Positions 1 through 5,416 of a DNA stretch of 7,740 nt are shown in pieces. The position numbers were made by a program, and so were the translations under genes. The DNA lies in the NCBI GenBank assembly GCA_945788155.1, contig CALZKX010000371.1, positions 1-7,740 of the forward strand, given 5' to 3'. Every line of letters begins with the position of its first letter. Within the stretch, counting starts at the first letter, position 1. Source of the stretch: an uncultured Flavobacteriaceae bacterium (GTDB lineage Bacteria; Bacteroidota; Bacteroidia; Flavobacteriales; Flavobacteriaceae). The notes beneath the pieces were generated by a model. It saw only the letters and a program-made list of their open reading frames with translations. It was not told the DNA's origin and searched no databases.

Positions 1-156
1 AGTTTCGATTAATTAATAGCTAATTAAAAAATAAAAATGCTTTTGAACAAAAATTTAACCCAAAAAATAGTATTTTTATCGATAAAGTTGCATTATCACT
101 AGTATTTATTGAGTAATATTTATCCTACCTTTTGTTAATAAACTAAAGTTATAAAC
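1..156. other. AT-rich region upstream of xerD
   Basis: This stretch is very AT-rich and holds no convincing coding region on either strand. It should carry the xerD promoter, but I see no clean Bacteroidetes match (TTG, 17-23 bases, TAnnTTTG). The nearest is TACCTTTTG at 126-134, which has one base too many between TA and TTTG, with a TTG at 109-111 that is too close. The region just before the xerD ATG is A-rich (TAAAGTTATAAAC) with no Shine-Dalgarno sequence, as is usual in this phylum. A short AT inverted repeat (TTAATTA at 9-15, TAATTAA at 21-27) is probably chance. Confidence 0.4.
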
Positions 157-1053
157 ATGAAATGGCATCAAGCCTTAAAAGATTACACCAATTATTTAAA
201 GATTGAAAGAGGGCTTTCCATTAACTCAATCAATAGTTATTCCAGAGATGTAAAAAAATTGATTCAATTTTTAGAAGCGAATGAAAATTCAATCTCTCCT
301 ATTAAGATAGAGAAAACAATTATACAAGAATTTATTTATCATATAGCAAAGGAAGTTAATGCCAGAAGCCAGTCAAGAATCATTTCGGGATTACGAAGTT
401 TTTTTGATTTCTTGATATTTGAAAATTATAGAGAGAGCAACCCTCTAGAACTTATAGAGGCTCCAAAAATTGGAAGGAAGCTTCCAGACACCTTATCTGT
501 TAAAGAAATTGACACCATAGTTTCCTCAATTGATTTGGGGACTCCACAAGGAGAACGCAATAGAGCTATTATTGAAACGCTTTACAGCTGTGGTTTAAGG
601 GTTAGTGAACTTATTAATCTTAAGCTTTCAGATTTATTTTTTGACGAAGGCTTTATAAAAGTAACTGGTAAAGGAGATAAGCAACGGTTTGTTCCAATAG
701 GTAATCTTACTCAAAAATATATAAATCTCTACAAAAATGAAATCAGGATTCATATTCCTGTAATTGGTGAATATCGTGACATTCTATTTTTAAATAGAAG
801 AGGCAAACAACTCACCAGAGCTATGATATTTAACATTGTTAAACAGTTAGGGGAAAAAGCTGGAATAAAAAAAACGATTTCACCACATACCTTTAGGCAT
901 TCGTTTGCTACGCATCTTCTAGAAAATGGTGCCGATTTAAGAGCCATACAGCTCATGTTAGGCCATGAAAGCATTACTACTACCGAAATTTATATGCACG
1001 TAGATAAAAGTCATTTACGTAAAGTTGTTGACACTTATCACCCTAGAAAATAA
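157..1053 (+). CDS. xerD: Site-specific tyrosine recombinase XerD
   Basis: This is a 298-residue tyrosine recombinase that, as XerD, would act with XerC at the chromosomal dif site to resolve chromosome dimers before division. The N-terminal SAM-like core-binding domain spans about residues 3-88 and the catalytic domain about 108-292. The full catalytic set is visible: R148 (in CGLRVSEL), K172 (in TGKGDKQR), H244 and R247 (in HTFRH), H270 (in LGHESI) and nucleophile Y279 (in TTEIYMHV). From family knowledge, length and all six positions agree with E. coli XerD (298 residues, Y279), whereas E. coli XerC has its tyrosine near 275; this favours XerD over XerC or a phage integrase. The ATG gives the expected N-terminus. 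The gene stands alone on the + strand, convergent with rny, and ends at a hairpin terminator. No att site or mobile gene is nearby, so a housekeeping role is likely. Confidence 0.95.
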   Translation: MKWHQALKDYTNYLKIERGLSINSINSYSRDVKKLIQFLEANENSISPIKIEKTIIQEFIYHIAKEVNARSQSRIISGLRSFFDFLIFENYRESNPLELIEAPKIGRKLPDTLSVKEIDTIVSSIDLGTPQGERNRAIIETLYSCGLRVSELINLKLSDLFFDEGFIKVTGKGDKQRFVPIGNLTQKYINLYKNEIRIHIPVIGEYRDILFLNRRGKQLTRAMIFNIVKQLGEKAGIKKTISPHTFRHSFATHLLENGADLRAIQLMLGHESITTTEIYMHVDKSHLRKVVDTYHPRK

Positions 1054-1057
1054 AAAA

Positions 1058-1093
1058 AAAGGTTGTCTAAAAAACACTTTTTAGGCAACCTTT
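1058..1093. terminator. Shared bidirectional terminator between xerD and rny
   Basis: The arms at 1058-1073 and 1078-1093 are complementary over 16 positions (15 Watson-Crick pairs and one G-U or A-C position, depending on the strand) around a 4-base loop. The core is AAGGTTG pairing with CAACCTT. On the - strand the hairpin is followed by an unbroken run of T (complement of the A run at 1052-1060), a classic intrinsic terminator for rny. On the + strand the trailing T run is only three bases, so the stop for xerD may be weaker. It starts 5 bases after the xerD stop codon and lies 20 bases from the rny stop codon. Confidence 0.88.
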
Positions 1094-1112
1094 AAATACT
1101 TAATTATCAATA

Positions 1113-2690
1113 TTATTTTGCAATATTTACGGCTCTGGTTTCTCTAATTACTGTGACTTTAACCTGTCCAGGATAGGTCATATCTGTTTGTATTTTTTGA
1201 GAAATCTCAAACGATAAATTAGCCGCTTTTTCGTCGCTTACTTTTTCACTTTCAACAATTACACGTAATTCTCTTCCTGCTTGTATGGCATAGGCTTTCT
1301 TTACTCCTGTAAAACCAAACGCTATATCTTCAAGATCTTTTAAACGTTGTATGTAAGAATCCAGTACTTGGCGTCTAGCTCCAGGTCGTGCTCCTGAAAT
1401 AGCATCACACACCTGAATTATTGGCGACAATAGCGACTTCATTTCTATTTCATCATGGTGAGCTCCAATGGCATTGCACACTTCTTTGTTTTCGCCATAT
1501 TTTTCGGCCCATTGCATGCCCAAAATTGCGTGAGGTGTTTCCATATCTGCTTCTGCATCTGGCACTTTACCAATATCGTGTAACAATCCTGCACGTTTGG
1601 CTAGTTTTGGGTTTATCCCTAATTCAGCAGCCATTACACCACAAAGTTTAGCTACTTCACGAGAGTGTTGCAGTAAATTTTGACCATAAGACGAGCGATA
1701 CTTCATACGACCTACCATTTTAATTAACTCTGGATGTAAACCGTGAATTCCCAAATCGATAACTGTACGTTTACCAACCTCAATAATCTCTTGTTCTATT
1801 TGTTTTTGGGTCTTTTTAACAATCTCTTCAATTCTTGCAGGATGAATCCTTCCATCTGTTACCAATTTATGCAATGATAAACGAGCTATTTCACGTCTAA
1901 CAGAATCGAAGCAAGATAATATAATAGCTTCAGGAGTATCATCAACAATAATTTCTACTCCAGTAGCAGCTTCAATGGCACGAATATTACGTCCTTCCCT
2001 ACCAATGATTCTACCTTTAACATCATCAGATTCTATATTAAACACCGAAACACAATTATCTACTGCTTCCTCAGTACCAATACGTTGTATAGTGTTAATA
2101 ATAATCTTTTTGGCATCTTGTTGTGCAGTTAATTTAGCTTCTTCCATCTTATCCCTAACATAAACCATTGCATCATTTTTCGCTTCCTCTTTTAAAGACT
2201 CTATTAACTGAGCTTTTGCATCTTCGCCAGATAATCCCGAAATAACTTCTAGTTGCTTAATTTGGCTTTTATGGGCTTTTTCAACTTCACTTTTGCGTTT
2301 TTCAAGATGCTCAATACGATAATCGTAATCTTTTATTTTTTCTTCTATATTGCTATTTAGTTTTTTTTGTTTTGATAATTCAGAAGATATTTGAGATTCT
2401 TTATCACGAGCTCTCTTTTCAGATTCAGCTATTTTTTTATCTCTGGACAAGATAACCTTTTCGTGTTCAGATTTTAATTCTATAAATTTTTCCTTTGCTT
2501 GAAGAATTTTATCTTTCTTAATAGATTCCCCTTCATGATTAGCTTCTTTAATAATGCTTAAAGCCTCCTTTTTTGCATTTTTAATTAGCTTGGAAGCGTT
2601 GCTTTTTTCAAGCGTTTTAGCAGTAAAAAACCCAACTATTAGTCCTAGTATAATTCCTCCAACAATTAATAAAATTGTGTTTGTATCCAT
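1113..2690 (-). CDS. rny: Ribonuclease Y (membrane-anchored endoribonuclease)
   Basis: RNase Y is an endoribonuclease that starts mRNA decay and processes RNAs at the inner face of the cytoplasmic membrane. The 525-residue product has the expected order: a membrane anchor at about residues 5-23 (ILLIVGGIILGLIVGFF), a long charged coiled coil at about 28-200, a KH RNA-binding domain with GRIIGREGRNIRAIE at 227-240, and an HD domain at about 335-430. Likely metal-site residues are H342, H371-D372 (in LLHDIGK), H411-H412 and D429. The length is close to that of B. subtilis RNase Y (about 520), and the conserved C-terminus ends in YPGQVKVTVIRETRAVNIAK. The ATG start lies directly before the anchor. 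It is the last gene of the - strand group after zapA and the candidate RNA, and its ATG is only 20 bases after the RNA's terminal T run. It ends 20 bases before a strong terminator. Confidence 0.97.
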   Translation of the reverse strand: MDTNTILLIVGGIILGLIVGFFTAKTLEKSNASKLIKNAKKEALSIIKEANHEGESIKKDKILQAKEKFIELKSEHEKVILSRDKKIAESEKRARDKESQISSELSKQKKLNSNIEEKIKDYDYRIEHLEKRKSEVEKAHKSQIKQLEVISGLSGEDAKAQLIESLKEEAKNDAMVYVRDKMEEAKLTAQQDAKKIIINTIQRIGTEEAVDNCVSVFNIESDDVKGRIIGREGRNIRAIEAATGVEIIVDDTPEAIILSCFDSVRREIARLSLHKLVTDGRIHPARIEEIVKKTQKQIEQEIIEVGKRTVIDLGIHGLHPELIKMVGRMKYRSSYGQNLLQHSREVAKLCGVMAAELGINPKLAKRAGLLHDIGKVPDAEADMETPHAILGMQWAEKYGENKEVCNAIGAHHDEIEMKSLLSPIIQVCDAISGARPGARRQVLDSYIQRLKDLEDIAFGFTGVKKAYAIQAGRELRVIVESEKVSDEKAANLSFEISQKIQTDMTYPGQVKVTVIRETRAVNIAK

Positions 2691-2710
2691 TTTGTTATGC
2701 TTAGTTTAAT

Positions 2711-2913
2711 AAAAAAAGCCTACATCAGTTTTGTTTTGTATAAACTCCTTAAAAACAAGTTTAGGGTTAACAAGCTGATCAAGTATCTGCTCAAGATACT
2801 GTGTTACTGAAACAAGTTCAGCACAGGCAGCACTAGCAGCACGCTTTTACAACTTCAACTCACCCTTTTTAAAGAATTAACGTTGAGTTTATCAAAAATT
2901 AACTAATGTAGGC
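2711..2913 (-). ncRNA. ssrS: Candidate 6S-like RNA between zapA and rny
   Basis: This gene-free interval folds, on the - strand, into a long rod. The ends pair over 13 bp (2901-2913 with 2718-2730, one G-U). Inside are an 8-bp helix (2885-2892 with 2740-2747, ATAAACTC/GAGTTTAT), a large internal bubble, a 5-bp helix (2862-2866 with 2763-2767, AGGGT/ACCCT) and two local hairpins: 2807-2821 (CTGAA/TTCAG) and 2782-2800 (perfect 7-bp AGTATCT/AGATACT, 5-base loop). Seven U (2711-2717) follow the terminal helix, which fixes strand and 3' end. The opposite strand has no such tail. About 196-203 nt, a closed end helix and a central bubble fit 6S RNA, which mimics open promoter DNA and sequesters RNA polymerase. 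In gammaproteobacteria ssrS also lies just after zapA, and a 6S-like family has been described in flavobacteria. No clear promoter of its own is seen, so processing from the zapA transcript is possible. The 6S identity is inferred; the structured RNA is better supported. An rny leader element is the main alternative. Confidence 0.68.
2819..2842 (-). repeat. Three GTGCTG direct repeats at 9-nt spacing inside the candidate RNA
   Basis: On the RNA (-) strand the hexamer GTGCTG occurs three times at exact 9-base intervals: 2842-2837, 2833-2828 and 2824-2819 (CAGCAC on the + strand). The copies are separated by the triplets CTA and CCT. The block is clearly more GC-rich than its surroundings. The third copy forms the 5' arm of the local hairpin at 2801-2824, pairing with TTCAG and, across a 3-base bulge, with CAC. 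The first two copies could compete for the same partner or pair with CAGC at about 2774-2777. Confidence 0.75.
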
Positions 2914-2938
2914 AGTAACCTTATTTATTTTAAAGAAC

Positions 2939-3232
2939 TTAAGAGCTTAAACACTCTTTTAAAAGCTGGTTCATAGCTATTAGCTTATGTTCAACTTCTT
3001 CACTTAAATTATCTTTATCTATTTCTTTTTGTTCTGTTTGAGATGCAAATTGTAAAGCACACATGGCCAATACATCTTGCTTGTCCCTAACGGAATAACT
3101 TTGCTCAAATTGTTTAATCATAGCGTCAATTTTCTGAGCGGCTTTACGCAATCCTTCTTCTTGACTCGATTCAATAGTTAAAGGATATACTCGATTAGCT
3201 ATAGATAGCTTTATTTTAAGCTTTTCAGACAT
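2939..3232 (-). CDS. zapA: Cell division protein ZapA
   Basis: ZapA is a small cytoplasmic protein that binds FtsZ and bundles its filaments at the division ring. This 97-residue product has the usual ZapA layout. A short beta head (KIKLSIANRVYPLTIE, residues 6-21) is followed by the conserved EEGLRKAAQKIDAMI helix (25-39), a short link, and a long C-terminal helix (about 50-93) that forms the dimer or tetramer coiled coil. The length is normal for the family. The gene starts 19 bases after the stop of the upstream coiled-coil gene and is surely co-transcribed with it. Its stop lies 25 bases before the 5' end of the candidate 6S-like RNA, so the RNA may be cut from the zapA transcript or use a promoter inside the zapA 3' end. 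Confidence 0.92.
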   Translation of the reverse strand: MSEKLKIKLSIANRVYPLTIESSQEEGLRKAAQKIDAMIKQFEQSYSVRDKQDVLAMCALQFASQTEQKEIDKDNLSEEVEHKLIAMNQLLKECLSS

Positions 3233-3251
3233 TTATTAAAACTATGTTACA

Positions 3252-3542
3252 TTATTCAGATAGTTGCGATATACAATGATCAATGTCTCTAATTAATGCA
3301 TTTATTTTGAGCTTAGTTTCTCTTTTACTCTCGTCACTGCCCAGTATGGAATTTGCAAATTTTAGTGTTTCGTATTTATCTGCCCAAGTTGCAACTTCTG
3401 CTTCTTGTTTGGATAATCTTTCTTGAGATATTGACAATTCTTCACTTAATCTAGCGTTTGTTTGCTTTAACACTTCTAGTTTGTGCAATACTTTACTAAT
3501 TCTATTCTCTAAAGAATCTACAATTGCCTCAATATTACTCAT
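3252..3542 (-). CDS. Conserved small coiled-coil protein upstream of zapA
   Basis: This is a 96-residue soluble protein with no signal peptide or membrane segment. Residues about 4-62 look like a continuous amphipathic coiled coil, with leucines spaced in heptads (LENRISKVLHKLEVL, then LSEELSISQERLSKQ). A second conserved-looking block follows at about 74-94 (TKLKINALIRDIDHCISQL). I do not recognise a named family with certainty. Similar small coiled-coil proteins sit directly before zapA in other Bacteroidetes, and this one is first in the zapA operon behind a good promoter. By inference it could be a divisome partner of ZapA, playing a part like that of the coiled-coil protein ZapB in E. 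coli, but sequence similarity to ZapB is not evident. Reality of the gene is well supported by operon position and codon pattern; its function is open. Confidence 0.85.
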   Translation of the reverse strand: MSNIEAIVDSLENRISKVLHKLEVLKQTNARLSEELSISQERLSKQEAEVATWADKYETLKFANSILGSDESKRETKLKINALIRDIDHCISQLSE

Positions 3543-3566
3543 TTATCAAATTCAATACTAATTACA

Positions 3567-3597
3567 CAAAGTTAACATACCCATAGTTAAATAGCAA
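3567..3597 (-). promoter_or_regulatory. Bacteroidetes-type promoter of the coiled-coil gene/zapA operon
   Basis: On the - strand a TTG (-33 element, 3597-3595) is followed after exactly 20 bases by TAACTTTG (-7 element, 3574-3567). This is a full match to the TAnnTTTG consensus used by the Bacteroidetes primary sigma factor, at its normal spacing. Transcription would start near 3560, leaving a leader of roughly 18-20 bases before the ATG at 3542. It probably drives the coiled-coil gene and zapA, and possibly the candidate RNA and rny by read-through. Confidence 0.78.
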
Positions 3598-3635
3598 TTG
3601 TTTTTGAGTAAATTTTAAAACGCATTAATTATCAG

Positions 3636-3674
3636 TTAGTTATATTTAATGGCGTGTGTTTTGAATATACTTTG
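3636..3674 (+). promoter_or_regulatory. Weak candidate promoter for the M23 peptidase operon
   Basis: The only plausible -7 element on the + strand of this divergent spacer is TATACTTTG at 3666-3674, one base longer than the TAnnTTTG consensus. A TTA at 3636-3638 is a poor and rather distant -33 candidate. The predicted leader would be about 35 bases. The match is imperfect, so the true promoter could lie elsewhere in 3598-3717. Confidence 0.25.
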
Positions 3675-3717
3675 CAAATTTGAAACAAATTAATATTTTA
3701 GCAGTAATATCTTACTT

Positions 3718-5409
3718 ATGACAAAATCCTTCATTATTTTTTTTATTATAATCTCGCAAACATTGTTTGCACAAAATCCTTACCCACAAGATTATTTTAG
3801 AAATCCGTTGGATGTCACATTAGTACTATCTGGTACATTTGCTGAATTACGGTCTAATCATTTTCACTCTGGATTAGACATAAAAACCCAACAGCGTGAA
3901 GGTTTAAAGGTGTATACTGCTGCCTCAGGATATATTAGCAGGATTAAAATTTCGCATTGGGGATATGGCAAGGCTTTATATATATCACATCCAAATGGTT
4001 ATACAACAGTATATGCGCATTTACAAAAGTTTGCACCAAAAATTGAAGCGTATATAAAAAAGCTGCAGTATGAAAAAGAAAGTTTTGAAATTGAAGTATT
4101 TCCAAAAATGACAGAACTATTAGTAAACACTGAAGAAGTAATTGCATATAGTGGAAATACAGGAGGCTCTGGAGGACCACACTTGCATTTTGAAATTAGA
4201 GATAATAAAGAACGGCCTATTAACCCAATGCTTTTTGGTATTGATATAAAAGATAACAGACAGCCAATGATTATTGGTTTATATGCCTACCCAATTGGGC
4301 TGGATTCTCATGTAAATGATAACAATGTGAAAACCAAACTAAGAATAGTACCAACCAATAATGGCGATTACACAGCCGAAGCTATTAATGCTTATGGAAA
4401 AATAGGGTTTGGTATAGTGACTTACGATCAACAAGATCTTGCTGCTAATAAAAATGGGGTAAGCAACATGCAGACTTTTTATAATGGCAATAAAAATTTT
4501 GAGTTAAATTTTAAACGATTTTCTTTTAGTGAGACAAAGCATTTAAACCGTTTAATAGACTATTCACATTTTAAAGAAGAGAAGTCCAGAATACAAAAAT
4601 TGTTTGTTGAACAAAACAATCCTCTAAGTATGTACAATAATATCGTTGATAATGGCTACATCATTGTTGAAGATAGCACAGCATCGGTTTACAAATTAAG
4701 AGTAAGCGATTTTAAGGGAAACAATACTTGGCTAACTATTCCTATTTCGGGTAAAAAAAATAATGACATTAAAAGCCAACCAAGACAAACGACTGAGCAT
4801 TTTATTTATGCCGACCAAAGTAATACTTTAGAAAAAGACAACATCTCAGTCTATTTTCCAAGCAACACCTTTTATGATGATTTTTTTATTGATTTCAATG
4901 TCGAAAACGATACCTTGACACTACATGAAAATACCGTACCTGCTCAAAAATATTTCACAATTAATTTTGATATAAGTCGTTATTTAGAACAAGATAAAGA
5001 CAAGCTATTTATTGCTAGAAAGGTTGGTTACAAAGATTTTGTAGCCTATTCTTCTACCAAAAGAAAAGGAAACATTTTAAGCAGCAGTACTAAAACACTT
5101 GGCACATATACATTAGCGACAGATGTTGATGGCCCAAAAATAACACCAATAAATTTTCAAGACGGAAAATGGCTAAGTAAATATCGCTATTTAAAAGTAA
5201 AAATAACCGATGAAATTTCGGGAGTGAAAAATTATAGAGCGACCATAAATGGCAAATGGATTCTTATGGAGTATGATGCCAAAAAAAATAGTTTAGTTTA
5301 TGATTTCAATGACAATATAATATTAGAAACAAAAAATAATTTAAAAATTATTGTTACCGATAATGTTGGAAATAGCTCTACATTTGAAGCAACATTTTTT
5401 AGAAAATAA
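3718..5409 (+). CDS. Secreted M23 family metallopeptidase (LytM-type)
   Basis: M23 enzymes are zinc endopeptidases that cut peptidoglycan cross-links, and some inactive members regulate amidases. This 563-residue protein starts with a signal peptide (hydrophobic core 4-13, probable cut after FAQ at 17-19), so it acts in the periplasm or envelope. The catalytic domain covers about 30-175. The zinc ligands are present: H50 and D54 (in HFHSGLD) and H157 (in HLHFE), with H101 (YAHL) and H155 as the other catalytic histidines, so it should be active. Between H101 and the HLH motif lies a longer insert than in standard LytM domains, with a charged helical stretch at about 108-125. Residues about 180-563 are not a recognised catalytic domain. 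The end (471-563, from DGPKI to the DNVGNSS motif) reads like a beta-sandwich, Ig-like domain. The stop is 7 bases before the TonB-receptor start with no terminator between, so the two are probably co-transcribed. Confidence 0.9.
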   Translation: MTKSFIIFFIIISQTLFAQNPYPQDYFRNPLDVTLVLSGTFAELRSNHFHSGLDIKTQQREGLKVYTAASGYISRIKISHWGYGKALYISHPNGYTTVYAHLQKFAPKIEAYIKKLQYEKESFEIEVFPKMTELLVNTEEVIAYSGNTGGSGGPHLHFEIRDNKERPINPMLFGIDIKDNRQPMIIGLYAYPIGLDSHVNDNNVKTKLRIVPTNNGDYTAEAINAYGKIGFGIVTYDQQDLAANKNGVSNMQTFYNGNKNFELNFKRFSFSETKHLNRLIDYSHFKEEKSRIQKLFVEQNNPLSMYNNIVDNGYIIVEDSTASVYKLRVSDFKGNNTWLTIPISGKKNNDIKSQPRQTTEHFIYADQSNTLEKDNISVYFPSNTFYDDFFIDFNVENDTLTLHENTVPAQKYFTINFDISRYLEQDKDKLFIARKVGYKDFVAYSSTKRKGNILSSSTKTLGTYTLATDVDGPKITPINFQDGKWLSKYRYLKVKITDEISGVKNYRATINGKWILMEYDAKKNSLVYDFNDNIILETKNNLKIIVTDNVGNSSTFEATFFRK

Positions 5410-5416
5410 ATACCTC

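Noticed and set aside
9..27. AT-only inverted repeat TTAATTA / TAATTAA
   Set aside because: It is short and made only of A and T in very AT-rich DNA, with no U-run in the right place for a terminator.
1..156. Possible dif or att site next to the recombinase gene
   Set aside because: No 28-bp arrangement resembling paired XerC/XerD arms was seen, and housekeeping xerD genes need not be near dif.
157..1053. Recombinase as an integrase of a mobile element
   Set aside because: Length and all catalytic positions match XerD, the neighbours are housekeeping genes, and no cargo, tRNA or direct repeats flank it.
1421..2163. Open frames of 76 and 62 codons on the + strand inside rny
   Set aside because: They lie antisense to a clearly real, full-length rny, have no family-like sequence and no start context. 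They are shadows of its codons.
2711..2913. A small protein gene in the zapA-rny gap
   Set aside because: Frames on both strands are broken by stops within short distances, and the helices and U-run explain the conservation-like structure better.
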